Assembly (NCBI GenBank): GCA_900073065.1
Contig: FJOG01000024.1
Location: 306,679 to 370,678, forward strand
DNA length: 64,000 nucleotides
Direction of reading: 5' to 3'
From: Phialocephala subalpina
Lineage: Eukaryota > Ascomycota > Leotiomycetes > Helotiales > Mollisiaceae
The notes under the pieces are model-generated. The model made no database searches. It was not told the origin of the DNA and saw only the letters and a list, made by a program, of their open reading frames with translations. The position numbers were made by a program, and so were the translations under genes. Shown here piece by piece: positions 35,762 to 47,965 of the stretch; position 1 is the stretch's first letter, and every line of letters starts with the position of its first letter.

Positions 35762-36452
35762 GCCGTCATGAGTGACACTTAAACAATAACGATATGCAGA
35801 AGGGATCAAGATCCGTCTCGCCATATACCAATAGAAGCAACAATATCCCCTTGCTAGTACGCGGGTTGGAATGTCCGAATGGTATTAGTTCATTATCTTT
35901 GTTCATCGGTACCTTTCTCCTGATTATGTTTACACATTTCCAATGGTCACTCATTTTAGCAGAATGGCAGAAATATAACATTAGCCTCAAAGCTCACTCT
36001 ACGGTGCCGAAGAAAGTGGCCTTTTTGACATGCATGCAACTTCCCAAATGAATAATTCTTTTCCACGACTTGAAACATTTTAATTTCCCGATAACTTCTG
36101 GGACATTAGTTTGTCTAATCGGAATGGACTTTGAAAGAGCAGATTTTCCCTTCTGACTGCGCGTTAAACATTCAAAAATAACGCCTACCTTTGTGCAACA
36201 TGCCAGAATATCACACCCGAAGAGGCACGGAAAGAAGGTTTTCAATTACACTCATTGTCGAGCTATAAGTTCGCTACATCTCCTATACATGCTCAGTGTG
36301 GACTTATTGCATCCAACCAACTCCCCTCCTGTCCAATCATCAACCAAAGCGAACTTCTCGTACCTGAAACTGCATATTCAAATAAACACTCAATCTCTCG
36401 CGATCATAGTCCCCACTCTCTGCAGCTATAATGTACCTAACATTCTCGGGCA
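35762..36452. other. Intergenic, no gene seen
   Basis: AT-leaning sequence between two convergent genes, with no supported features. Confidence 0.4.
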
Positions 36453-36879
36453 TCACAATCTAGGCGGTGAGAAATTCAGTATTAACATCAACCGCTAATC
36501 GCAAAAAAGGACCCAGAAGAGGAGTGAGGCAAATGGAAAGTGCAAGAGGAAGAGGAAGAGGAAGTTATTTAAACAACAAAAGAATAACGGAAGGAGTAAG
36601 GAGTAAAGAGGACCAACATACAGACTGATCCGCAGGGTTATACTGGCCGGGAAACGGGCTGGAGTTGTCGCGATCGAATTGCTGCCCCATAAGCACTTGT
36701 TTCCACTTCTCAAGCTCGATCTTCTTTTCGGCATTAAGTCTCGACTTCGAACTCTCTTCTTCTCCCAAATCAAGACTCTTTTCTTTTGATTCTGCGCCTG
36801 CATTTGTTTCTGCTTTGTTCGACATCTCCTTTTCCATATCTGAAATGAGGTAGGCGTCCACATCCGTATCAAGCGGCAT
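36453..36879 (-). CDS. Hypothetical small charged protein
   Basis: Exons 36622-36879 and 36453-36494 (127-bp intron, GTATGT donor, TTAG acceptor) give 99 residues. The body is highly charged and probably helical: MPLDTDVDAYLISDMEKEMS, then an Glu/Ser-rich stretch and LNAEKKIELEKWKQVLMGQQ. The second exon adds only 13 hydrophobic residues and is less certain. No family is recognised. It could be an N-terminal fragment of a longer decayed gene. Confidence 0.4.
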
Positions 36880-37551
36880 TGATATGTCTCCCGGAGTGCC
36901 GCGACTATTTCCTTGATTTAATCAGTGACGAGGCTCTCAATATTGTAAGTGGCCATGTAAGCATGCAAATGAGCAGATCGCAACATACAGTGAAGAAGAA
37001 TACGTAGGATGCCCAGCACTAAACGTACTTATAACTAGACTTTGAATGATTAACTAGGTAGTGTAGAGCAGGTACAACTATTTAAGTGCCAAATGTGTAA
37101 GGTGCGATCAAAAAGTAGACGTTGAAGGATGTTGTAATGTTGAGCGCACAGTCCGCCGTTGTTGCCACGAGTAAGCTGTTTAAATTAAGACTAGTGCTTA
37201 TTTACCAACTGTTCGTTGAAGGCAATGACGAATCCAGCCTTCCATTGGATGAGTTAATGCCTCTTATCCGAGCGGATGGTTGTGATTGACTACCAAGCGA
37301 AATCTTCCAGCATGACCTCGATCTCTACTATATATGAAACCTCACGCAAGGTATTGGGAGTGGCGCGAGTTTAAGTCTAAGTGAATTTCGAATAGCGCTT
37401 CACTGAGCTTCCACTCCACGTTGCTAAACATAGCACTTCTGTTTCGTTCAGCACAATAGGGGGTATTGCATTGATCGTTCCGGATTTGGCATCGTGAAAT
37501 TTTACAACCTGCCAGCACCCTCCTTTTCTTATTATGCTGCATCTGCCGTCA
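36880..37551. other. Intergenic, no gene seen
   Basis: No supported coding or RNA features on either strand. Confidence 0.4.
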
Positions 37552-38467
37552 TCAAATATTCGGCCCTTGATCTAACAATTTCCCAATATGCTCTGCAAGC
37601 ACATCATGAATAGGGTATGTCGGGTGAAGCCCATTCAACCAAAAGTATTGATTGACAGGAATTCCACAACGGGGATTAAAGTAATCTGAGGCCGGAGTTC
37701 CACTACTTCTAAATTAGCCACTCTTTTTCCTTGCTGAAGAAACAAGTCCATACCTCTGATACTCCACACAGGGGTCTGTTGTATTCAAGATTCCACTCGT
37801 CTGCGGAAACGCTTTTGGATCATCCAAAGCCCGATTGAAATTTTCGTGCGCATTTAGGAAAAACACATTTGTATCATCAAACCTGTCGTTCAACGCTACG
37901 GCGGCTTTCGAGACCCGTTCATTGTAAACAGCAACATCAGACTTGAACTTTTCTTTGACCTCTTTTCCTCTATCCTCAGGTTGCCATGTCCTTCCAAGAG
38001 GAGGTACATTGATAATTGCGAAGTTCCTTGCGCCACTTCCATAAAGCGCATCCAGAAGCTTGGAGTAAACGATAGTCAAGTTCCCATTAACATCAGATAA
38101 TTAGCCAGGGTCTTTGATGCCATTCATCATGATCAAATCCACAATACCAGCAAACATCACGAATACACTATTGGATGATGTCCAGGGAGGAGAATAGCGA
38201 TCTTCATAGTTTCCCATGAAGCCTTTATAGACCTGGGTGCTGATTGGATTCGGATATCCTTGGATGATATGGTTGTCGAGAATCGCGCCTGAAACGGCAA
38301 TATTGTAAGTCTTGAGAAGAGATGCGTTGTATTTGGTTGTGAGAAATCCAACCCAGTTTGTGGCGTTGGCTGCATTTCGGCCTGGAAAGTCGGGATTTCC
38401 CATTGGATTGGTGAGAGATGGTTGTGCGCCTTTGGGGTCGAATGCTGTGTCAGTCCAAGAGTCGCCA
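37552..38467 (-). pseudogene. Broken GDSL/SGNH esterase (CE16-type)
   Basis: Two exons remain on the minus strand, 37754-38467 and 37552-37708, joined by a 45-bp intron. Block I is GDSWTDTAFDPKG with the catalytic Ser. NWVGFLTTKYNASL follows, then ARNFAIINVPPLGRT and the terminal block FWLNGLHPTYPIHDVLAEHI with the catalytic His. A TAA at 38101-38103 interrupts an otherwise continuous frame just after GIKDPG, where a Tyr is expected from the family. No start exon with signal peptide can be joined upstream: the frame begins at an acceptor (GATAG at 38468) but no sensible donor exon precedes it. Family members deacetylate hemicellulose oligosaccharides. As read, the gene is inactive. Confidence 0.75.
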
Positions 38468-39488
38468 CTATCATGTGTTAGTAATAAGTTATCCGATGAA
38501 CCTCGCTCCAGGTAGCCCGTGTTCACTCCTCATCTTTTTTTTGTCATTACCCGTTGTCACTGCTAAGTTACAGTACATTACTGTATTCTCCACCAATCAC
38601 CGAGTATTTCAGAAAGTGAATCTTCAACACCAAAGTCTAGATTCGACACCACCACAGCACCATGTCATCGAACAACACATGCAAATCCCAGGATATCGAA
38701 GCCTGAATATTTGGAGGACGTTGATTTGGATATCGGAGCGGCCTATTCCGTCGCTACTTCAATCCATCGCCAAGACCTCTCATCCGTGACAAACCCCTTG
38801 CTCGATCAACTCCGCCATCATTGTAAGTCTCCTGGCTATAGTTTCTCTTCCCGAAACTGAGAAACCAAAATGATCCTCTTCATCTCTTTTAATCTCACTT
38901 GCTGAAAGATCATCCTCCGTAAGCGCCCTAGCCAGCTCTACAAACTCTGTCAGTTGAGGAGTCGTAATCGGTGGAGATGCCTGGAGGGAAGGGTCACATG
39001 TTGGCATGAAGCCACATTATCGGTGACTCATTGGTTTACTAGGCAGCTTTGCCTGATCGGAATGTGTCAGTGAGAGCACTTTATTAGGGAGACATTCCCA
39101 CTTAGCTAGAAGGGCAGATTTGACATCAATATCATTCCTTTTGCCCCGATCACTTCCGCAACTAATAAACCCCTCCTCCTTCTATACACCTTTGGAAAGC
39201 CTTGGTACGTTGATCTCGTCGTCTGGTTTATATAATAATACATAAAGCTCTGTGAAATAACGGTAGTCCTGTAAACCATGAAGAGTCACCAGCTGCGTGA
39301 ATAGCCATGCTCGCCGGGTAGAATCCCAGTAGAGGGGAATGCGCAGTCAATGACGCTGTTTCAGTGCTAACAAATTTGTCATAGTTTGTCACACGGTAAA
39401 GTACTAGCATAAACGAGCTCTCTTCCATGCTTCTGATATTATGGAAATTATAACAGGACCCGCTACTACTGCTTCACTCGGTCTTTGC
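38468..39488. other. Gene-free 1 kb
   Basis: A minus-strand frame at 38780-39007 is acidic and helical (TEFVELARALTEDD) but has no start context or partner exons. Nothing else is supported. Confidence 0.35.
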
Positions 39489-42013
39489 TTATGTTGTTAT
39501 ACCAGATTCAAATCGTGCCTTTAGCCACTCTTTTAGCACCTCCAAAGCGCAGATCCCAATTCCTGAGATCCATAAAACAGCCGCCCAAGGATAACTCTTG
39601 TCAAGGTCACGACGCAGAAGGAAAACAATCCACCCAATAATGCCAATAGAAAGTGTTATAGAACCTCTAATAAGAGCAAACAACATCTCATCCAACTCTT
39701 CTTTCAAATAGATTCCGTATCCTAAATTTGATTCGCCCCTCTTCCAGTATATCGGTTCTATTTTCCTCTTCGGGAATGCGTTAAAACACAGTGCGTCATC
39801 CATGCTGTGTTCGGGTTCATTGTAGAAATGCAACATCACACTTGGTGGAATAGGTGAATCACCGTCTTTCAACTCCTGTACTTCCTCGAAGTCATATTCC
39901 GATGTATCAGTTGGAATCCTGTTCTCCTTCAAGCCACCCACTAAGGCTTTTGGGAATAACCTGAACTGGGGCTGTCAGTATACAGAGGTCAAGTCATGGG
40001 GTGGCGACTTACTTGAACGAAGTATATGCCTTTCAACTTGATGAAAACTGTCATTCTCCTCTTGCACGCTTTGAGATATCTTTTCTTCATCTCCCTGAAT
40101 AGCTCCTGATCGCAATTGATGATTTTGACCGGTACGCTTTCGGGATCTATCATAACATGTTCCGTACGAGGGAGGTGGGATTCCATGTGGATGCAGAGGT
40201 GGAGAAATCTAACCTCATCCTTAACCTTGTCCTTGACCTTTCCCTTGACCTCCTTAATCGGCTCTCCACTAGTGGATTCAAGTTCCATTTCGGAAATATC
40301 TTGGTTGCCATCCTGTACACCTTGGCTCAAATTACGTGCAGGCGCACGCAAGTTTGCACCTGCTTGTGAATTGCCTGATGCGCTTTGGTTTGATTCTCGA
40401 TGTGTGTCGGCGTATCTTCTATGCCCACTCAAAGCCACATTCTTCAATGCTGAAAGTAACTTGTTTATCCCGCTTTCCCGCCACGTGACAATGTCTGCTT
40501 TGATACCACTTAAGATCATTCGATCTGCAATAGTCTTGACAACTCTGCGTTCCGAAATAAAATCGTCATGGGACCGGTGACCGCAATGACAAGTCCATCG
40601 GATCCTAGACACGTGTGGTGGCAACTCTGAAGATAGGAATAGTGAACATATACTTTGAAATGCATACACTGAATAATTTCTGAGGCTGGAGATCATTGAA
40701 GATCCCCCAAGGACAGATATTGCGTCTGAAACAGAGACGTCAGCTAACGAAATTCTGTTATCTGACAATTTGTTGCCTAGGATTACGGGCAATTCGACTA
40801 CTAATTCGTGTCCAGCTTCAGTGGCCAGGTGCAACAGGGTCTTGCCATTATTATCAGCTGAGTTGACTTTTCCGCTCTCGTCATTCCCAGCTATCACTTT
40901 ATTAAGAGCCGTCCGCCCATCCTTGTCTTGCGCTTGGATGTCTGCACCGTGGCTAAAGAGCACTCGAATCGCTTCGGACGATTTTGATTGTGCCGCTATG
41001 TGAAGAGCCGTCTGCCCATCTTTATCTTGCGCTTGGATGTTTGCACCGTGGTCAAGGAGGCAAAGGAGCTTTCGAATCGCTTCGGACGAGCTTGATTGTG
41101 CCGCCATATGAAGAGCCGTCTGCCCATCCTTATCTTGCGCTTGGATGTCTGCACCGCGATCAAGGAGCACTCGAATCGCTTCGGACGAGCCTGATTGTGC
41201 TGCCATATGAAGAGCCGTCCGTCCATCCTTGTCTTGCGCCTGGATATTTGCACCGCAGTAAAGTAGCACTTTTACTATCTCTTCATTTCCTTTGGCCGCC
41301 GCAGCTTGTAGCGCAGTGCCGTATTGCCCGCCTTGTGTATTGACATTTGCACCGTGGTCAAGAAGCGCTTTTACCATCTCTTGACTTCCCTCGAGCACCG
41401 CAGCCTGCAGCGCAGTGCCGTATTTCCCGCCTTGTGCATTAATATCTGCACCGCGGTCAAGGAGCGCTTTCGCCATCTTTTGTCTTCCCTTGAGCACCGC
41501 AGCCTGCAGCGCAGTGCCGTATTTCCCGCCTTGTGCATTGACATCTGCACCATGGTCAAGTAATATTCCTAAAGCCCTTTCCGACCCCCGTAATGATGCA
41601 AAGTGAATAGCGTTCCCATATTCACCGCATTGCACATTAACATTTATACCTTTATCAAGCAGCATCTTCACTATCTCTCCTTCTCCCCCTCCCCGTATTG
41701 CTGCTCGTAAGGGGTTAACATAGACCCCGCCTTGGCTGCTCACGTCCGCACCACTGTCCAAGAGTATTCGCACAATTTCAGCATTACTCCTGTCTGCTGC
41801 TGCTTCTAGGGCTGTTCCTAACCGATCATCTCGGGCATTGACATCTGCACCCCTCTGCAGCAACAGCGTCACAATCTCGACTTTTCCCCACCAAGCTGCA
41901 GCTTGTAGAGCATTTGCAAATCCGACAACCTTAACGTTAGGGTCTGTTCCATCTTCTAGGATCGTCTTCACAGCCTGTATGTTTCCCTCTCGTATGGCCG
42001 ATAAGAAGTCCAT
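39489..42013 (-). CDS. Ankyrin-repeat protein with C-terminal membrane hairpin
   Basis: Exons 40013-42013 and 39489-39971 (41-bp intron, GTAAGT donor, CTGACAG acceptor) give 827 residues. Residues 1 to about 400 form some 12-13 ankyrin repeats of two kinds: an early type (TALQAAVLKG...DINAQGGKYG) and a later type (TALHMAAQSGSSEAIR...IQAQDKDG). The middle holds a small Cys/His motif (RWTCHCGHRSHDDFI) seen in fungal ankyrin proteins, then a Lys/Glu-rich coil. The end has two hydrophobic helices (SITLSIGIIGWIVFLL and AAVLWISGIGICALEVL). It probably anchors in a membrane with cytosolic ankyrins as a binding surface. No enzyme domain is visible; the ligand is unknown. Confidence 0.85.
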
Positions 42014-43547
42014 TGCCGGTAATTCTCGGGTAGGAGCAGTTGTGTCGTGCTACTTTCTACTTCAGTCCGTAGCGCGCCTCGACGGACTCCGTAAGAGACA
42101 AACCCTGAGCGTGGGACGATCTACGCACGGGTGGCTGGCAAAGCATGGGCGAAGAAGCGTGTTCGAGCACGGGATGGCTCAGCCGAGCGAGATAGTAATT
42201 CGGTAGTAATTCGGTAGGTCGAAAGTGGGGTGAGAGGAAGGGGTTTGCTAGGCTAGACGAGTAGAGGGCGCTGTCTGGTGAAAGAAGAACCATGACATAG
42301 GTTGGAAAGGAAGGAGTTGAGCAGACGAAACCGCTGTGCAAGCAAGGCGTGTTTTTGAGCCTGGTTTTGCAGGCAGTAATTGAAGCTAGCAGTGTGGCGC
42401 TGGGGGATCAGGTGGGGCTGGGATCCGGGGAGGGGTTGGCTCAGCCACGGTGCGAGCGCACGATCCATCGCCGTCACCAATGCACGTGCTGCTATAGTAC
42501 GCGGACCAGCCTTCTGTCATCTTCCTAGCTCAGCTGTAGGATAAGTACCAGTAGTGGTAATGCCAATTGATGTCGTCCAACCTCGATCTCTCACAATCGC
42601 CAGTAGACTCGACTGAAAGGTTGCTGCCGTGGAAGTGCTCCGAGTCTCGCAGCACAACCTCATCGTCACAACACGATCAACGTCACACTTCTACCTGTTA
42701 AACACATGAATTGTTACTGATCCCTGTCGCCACAATCATCACCGTCCAAGATCAATAACCTCTCACAATTAGGAGGGGTACTTCACGTGCATTTCCTCCC
42801 CTCTCTTTGGGTTTGGTGTTCTGATAACTACTCGACTATCTTTCATCCCTGTCGCCACAAATTGTCCAGACTCCCAACCAAAAATCCGATCAGTCCACTT
42901 CCAAGAAAATCTCTTCTCCGCACACCAATTGACCATCTCTTTTACCAATTCCCTCTCCAACTTTTTCCGATGAGTCGCAATGCTTGGTGGGAAAATATAT
43001 CGTATCTCTGACTCTCTCAGCCTTGAATTTTGTGACTAGATGAATGAAGAAATATGTCACCCCACCACCTTCTAGCCTTGCTCTAGATCCCGTCTGACTG
43101 GACGCCATCAAAAAGCGAGACCCACCGACCCATCCAAGCGGGCAAGTTATAATAAAGACCCTGTCCCCGTTTTCTTTGTTTTGTGCAGCACCTCATGATT
43201 CCTTGAAATAACGTCATTTTTAACGAATACCACTGCTTGTCACTTCACATTGACCATCAGGCTCGATTGTAGCCTTTGCAGCCTTGCATAATTGATTGAG
43301 AGGATATACCGAAGATTATCGACAAGGCTGTGAGATTTTCGAGGGGATACCAAGCATTTGAGCGCCGGGAACCAATTCAGCGCCGGTCCAAGAAATTCGG
43401 AAAGAGGGGTCCAAAGTCAACAAAGGAATCCATTCCAACGCAACCAATTCACGACTATCTATCTTCTTTATTCAAACCATCTGCGACCACCACTAAGCAC
43501 CAATCCTCCTACCAACGCGCCGTCTACAACCACCGCCAGAAAAAAAA
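42014..43547. other. Intergenic 1.5 kb
   Basis: Promoter side of both flanking genes. No further gene is supported. A C/A-rich leader (43430-43547) precedes the small protein gene. Confidence 0.4.
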
Positions 43548-43904
43548 ATGTTCTTCAAAAAACTCCGCTCAAAATCCTCCACAAAGTCGCACTCCGAGAA
43601 ACCCTCCATGTCACGCATAACATCAATAACATCCTCACAACCAACACACAACGAAAAAGTACCTCATATTACTGTCTCGTCCCCTGTTTCTTCGCCTACT
43701 TCCGAGTTTCACGAAAGAGAGAGGAGAGATCGGGAAGGGAGAGAAGGGGAGGGAGGAGAGGATGAAGATGAGCAGGCTGCGAGGGAATTCCAAGAGTTTC
43801 TCGCGAAGGCGAAAAGGGATGCGGAGAAGAAGGATAGGGAGACGGCGAGGAGTATATTGAAGGCTAGGGAGACGAATTTAAGTCCCTGGGCGGGGAGGAT
43901 GTGA
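43548..43904 (+). CDS. Small hypothetical charged protein
   Basis: One exon of 118 residues starts in a strong A-rich context (eight A before the ATG). The first half is Ser/Thr-rich (MFFKKLRSKSSTKSHSEKPS), the second a charged helix (AAREFQEFLAKAKRDAEKKD) ending with RETNLSPWAGRM. The ordered C-terminal motif and leader suggest a real, short fungal protein. It has no signal peptide or membrane segment, and no family is recognised. Confidence 0.55.
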   Translation: MFFKKLRSKSSTKSHSEKPSMSRITSITSSQPTHNEKVPHITVSSPVSSPTSEFHERERRDREGREGEGGEDEDEQAAREFQEFLAKAKRDAEKKDRETARSILKARETNLSPWAGRM

Positions 43905-45892
43905 TGGGATGGGACAGAGAAGAGGGGTGCAGGTGCAAAGTGGAACGGGGAACATCTGCGAGCCACGAATACGATAGAGGAGTGGCAAAAGTTAGAGTGA
44001 GGCTCCCCTCTGCCGGGTGGCAGCAGATGGTGAGGGAAGAGGCAATCGATGGCAGGAGGCAATGTGTGCGCAGCGGGATATACAAGGTAGGATTCTTTCT
44101 TTCCACAACGTCGCTTCCCTTCGCTGACATCTGGAGGCTGTAGCAGACTCCGCAGATGAGATGGATCCTTTTCTCGCCCTCGAGAACATGTACGACGCCG
44201 TACGACCTTCTGAAGAACGCCAAGATACATCTCATCCGAACACTCGCACGATAGAAAACACAAGACGAGAGGAGGACCAATTGAGTTCGCACATCCACAC
44301 AAATGGGATGGACAGCAAAATCGGACAAGCAACAGAATCAACTTCGGAAAAAAACAAGTCTACAAGAACGACTTGATGGGGAACACAGGACCACGACGGC
44401 TGTCGTACACCACACTTGTGCGTTAGAGGGCGGGGTATTTCCTGACTCCATGAATTTTCATCTTCAGCGTTGCGATGCTTTTTGGCGGTCTTCTTCGTTT
44501 GTACTTCGATACCCAAGTCTGCTCTCTGCTTTCTGTTTCTGTTCAACGATCAATTTCTCAAACTAGAATTTTTTATTACAATATAATATAATCCTACACA
44601 CAACATAGCTACTGATCTCGATCCAAAGAGTGCGATTTAATAAATCTCGCATCGTGCATAATGTAAAATCAAGGACTGGCAGAGAACCTGGGTAAGTTTG
44701 ACGGGCTCTGCGATTCATTTGGCCGAATACTTTTTTCAAGTGTATGGTTTCGCCTAAGAGAGCTGCCCGCCTAGGTACTCGAGATGTAGAAAAGAAGAAG
44801 TTGGTGTTTTCGTTGAGGTGTAAGGGATGATTAGCATTTTTATCCTAAATGTGTTTCTTGGGGTTTCGGAAGTCTTTGTATACCGTGGTGCTTTTACTTG
44901 CAATTATTCACCTCGAAAATCCAGAGCATCCAGTGGATGAACGGCATGTTTCAGGTGCAACGATTTCTTCTGACACGTTAACTAGTATAAAGCGCACCTA
45001 CCACTCCCCTACGTTCTTGGAATAACTTCTCCGTCCCGAAGATCCTGGAGTACCCATAGTCGACGGCCGGTCGACGGCCGGTGGACGTTCACGACTTGTC
45101 GAGTGTTGTTGTTTTCCTTCTTGTTTGCATCTCGCTTTTTAAAGACGACAAGTCGTCATTTTTGTGTTCTCGGAACTTTACGGTTGTTTTGTTTTTGGCT
45201 GTCAAGGAAGGGGTTTTAGTCGTTGGGTTTTTTTCTGTCGGTGGATGAGAAGTGCTGCTGTCTTGAGCTTGTCGTTCGCTCGTCCATTCATCTCCTTCCG
45301 CTTTTGTCTGTTAACTCCCTTCTATCATCTCAGCTTAGCACGCTTCCAGCTTCTCCCTTCTCCTCAATGTAATCTGCATGACTTGATCCAGTCTTGAACC
45401 CTTCTGAGAGTGTTGCCGTCTTGGAACACCTCATGCGCAACATGGCCAGGGCAGCATATGGACCGTCTGCCATGAGCTTGGATGCGAGATTGTGATAGTT
45501 GTGACCGGAAGTGGGTGGAAGGAGGCTCTTATACTCGAGGAAGGAGTGGAGAAAACCAAGGAGAGGAAAGAGTCATATTGCTGCTATGAAGGCTCACGTG
45601 AGGCAGTCGAGGGTGACGAAGTTGAAACTCTCGAGTGGTCGAGTACAGTATGGGAGATACTGAAGATTGGTGATGAGGATGGTGGCTTAGAGGAGTGGAG
45701 TCACTCAGCCTATCTCGTCACTGTACGAGACTTTCATATTGCGTTTGAGAACTTCGAAACCTCTCAGGGCGTCCAATTCACCGTCCAAAGGAGCCCCAAA
45801 TCATGAGTCAAAATATGCACAAGTAAATTATCTTCTGTATCCCAGATTCCTATTCCACTCCTCTGGCCCCTCGCTAAAATCATGCCCGCAAC
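43905..45892. other. Gene-free 2 kb
   Basis: No supported genes. An exact 11-bp tandem duplication (TCGACGGCCGG) lies at 45060-45081. A frame at 45492-45806 is acidic but lacks a good start. Confidence 0.4.
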
Positions 45893-46807
45893 CTAATCAC
45901 CAATACTACTCTCTCCACCCGCAAACCTCTCACTCAAAACCTGCGTCCCCAATACCTCCGCTCCCCCACCACCTCCAGCAACCCACACGAAACTCACCAC
46001 TGACAACCCCCTAAAAGGCTCATACACAAACTCCAACTGCTGCGCCGGCCGTCCATCAATCGTCGTCGTAACATTCTCTCCGTTGAACGTCATATCCTTC
46101 AAATAATTCCCTACCACAACACTCCGTTGCACATCGCCGTCATTATTTAGATATTGATCTACGATATCTCCATTCTGGGCTAACAAGCGATTTCTGTGTG
46201 TATTGCCGGAATAGTCGTTGGTTGAATACAGGATGTTGTGTGCAAGATCGTAGGAGAGCGGGACGTTGCGTTTTGTGTTTGCGGTGGCACCTGTTAGTGC
46301 GCCGATAGTGGTATTCGTGATGTTCGTCAGGTCCTGGCCTAGAGTCGCGAGCACGGGATTCAAGTCCAAAGAATGCAGGATGTCGTCGATCATCAAGACT
46401 AGATTCTCGAGTCTTGCTTCCAGCAGAACTTTCGCGGTGACGTTTTGGATGGTGAGGGAGACGCGATCGATGGACAAGTCGACACCGGCGTTGAACTTCA
46501 GCAGGTTCAGGACTTGGGCGTCGAGGTTGATTTTCGCGGAGAGGTTTGCGACGAGGATGTCGATTTCGCCGATGTGGACGGAGGCGTTGAGGTAGACGTC
46601 TGGTGGTGGGTATGTGGTTGAGACGTTCGCGGGAGTGTCTAGTGTATCGTATGTAGTGTCTTCTGGATCGCCGGTGAGGGTTAGGTTGTAGTCTGTGTAG
46701 CCGGTCGAGTTGGATGTCGATATTGAGGACTGGGCTTCGATGACGCTGAAGAGAGGGAATAGAGAGAGAATGAGCGTTGTGTAGTTGAGTAAGGAGAGCA
46801 TCTTCAC
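45893..46807 (-). CDS. Secreted protein, paralogue A of a divergent pair
   Basis: One exon gives 304 residues with a signal peptide (MKMLSLLNYTTLILSLFPLF...IEAQ). A Thr-rich linker is followed by a conserved core: VHIGEIDILVANLSAKINLD, LKFNAGVDLSIDRVSLTIQN, and DDILHSLDLNPVLATLGQDL. The C-terminal part has VVVGNYLKDMTF and ends Gly-rich without an obvious GPI signal. Many N-glycosylation sequons (NLT, NVS, NAS, NLS, NVT, NIT, NTT). The core aligns by eye with the divergently oriented gene at 47966. The function is not recognised; a cell-surface or wall role is inferred. Confidence 0.75.
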   Translation of the reverse strand: MKMLSLLNYTTLILSLFPLFSVIEAQSSISTSNSTGYTDYNLTLTGDPEDTTYDTLDTPANVSTTYPPPDVYLNASVHIGEIDILVANLSAKINLDAQVLNLLKFNAGVDLSIDRVSLTIQNVTAKVLLEARLENLVLMIDDILHSLDLNPVLATLGQDLTNITNTTIGALTGATANTKRNVPLSYDLAHNILYSTNDYSGNTHRNRLLAQNGDIVDQYLNNDGDVQRSVVVGNYLKDMTFNGENVTTTIDGRPAQQLEFVYEPFRGLSVVSFVWVAGGGGGAEVLGTQVLSERFAGGESSIGD

Positions 46808-47965
46808 GGATGTGAGGGTGTTGAACGAGAGACTGGCAGACAGACACGAGCTTCAGTCAAAAACTGGACTGAAGGCAAGTGATAGAAAAAAAGTGCGAGA
46901 AGGCCAAGGCAAGATCGATCGGACTGCCTCGAGATAGGGCCGTTAGGGTCCGGCAGTCAGTTGACAGCATAGCCTAGTCCTGCCTTTCTCCTATAAGAGA
47001 AAACTTGGAACTTCTCTATTCCAATCCATCCTCATGAAACAACCCACTAACCTCATTTTCCATCCATATCATCTCAATATCGCCTCATTTCGCACGTTAC
47101 GTCAACGGCGTCTGCATCTGATATCCATGAACATGCATCTAGACTTTCAACAAACGAAGAAAACCCTTATTCCCCAAAATTATAGAGTCTTGGGAACCAA
47201 TGACAGCCGCCTAAGCCCCAAGGTGCGGGGTAAGCGAGCCCCTGAAGGCCCGGCTTTACACACTAAAGCAAGGAACACTCACACCCTAATCTCACGCATA
47301 ACCTTAAATCCCTACCCCTCAACCGCTCAACCGTCGTTTAACATCTGACAGGACCCTCCTTTCCCAACATCGCATTTGCGATTTCTGCATCGACAAATGA
47401 AAAGCCAGACCAGTCCCCCGGCAGCATTATCCAACCCGTAACGTGCGAATTGGGAAATTCGATACAGGGAGCGATAGGGGAGAGAATAAGCTTAATGTGG
47501 CGATAAACCTGTTTCTCTGCCGTTTGTAGCAAGCTCTGGACCGTGCATCCTTGAGGATATCGGGATCTATATGATTTCGCATTGACAGTTGGGGCCATGG
47601 GAAAGATTGTGAATGGATGGAGAGACCTCCCTCGATCCTTCGGCATGGGATTGCAGGACGCCATTTCGAAAATGCCGTCATCGTGATGGACAGGGGAAGG
47701 AGGGGTGAGCCGGTCCCGCATGGTGATCTTTTTTTTAATTTCTTTGACATGTTTCCCCTGCAGATGGAGAAAGTTGCATCGAGGAGCGCCTTCCCTTGTC
47801 GCGTCCAAATTCAAGGTTGTGCTCTGGTAGAGCACAAGTTCGCTGTTGGCTCTTGAGCTTCTTCTCTTGTTCTGCTCACCTCAGTCTCCAACCCACTATC
47901 TTGGGTTTGAAGTCGAGAAGTCGTTCGTTGCAAAGTCACTCATTCATCAACCTTCATTTCTGATC
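46808..47965. promoter_or_regulatory. Shared intergenic region of the divergent secreted pair
   Basis: 1158 bp lie between the two divergent start codons. A minus-strand frame of 165 codons (47338-47835) overlaps the likely promoter of the plus-strand gene and is treated as spurious. Confidence 0.45.

Noticed and set aside
38780..39007. Acidic minus-strand frame as a small gene
   Set aside because: No upstream exon, start context or family resemblance.
45492..45806. Acidic plus-strand frame of about 100 codons
   Set aside because: Lacks a good ATG and any known motif.
47338..47835. 165-codon minus-strand frame between the secreted paralogues
   Set aside because: It lies in the likely promoter of the plus-strand gene, has no motif and no second supporting signal.
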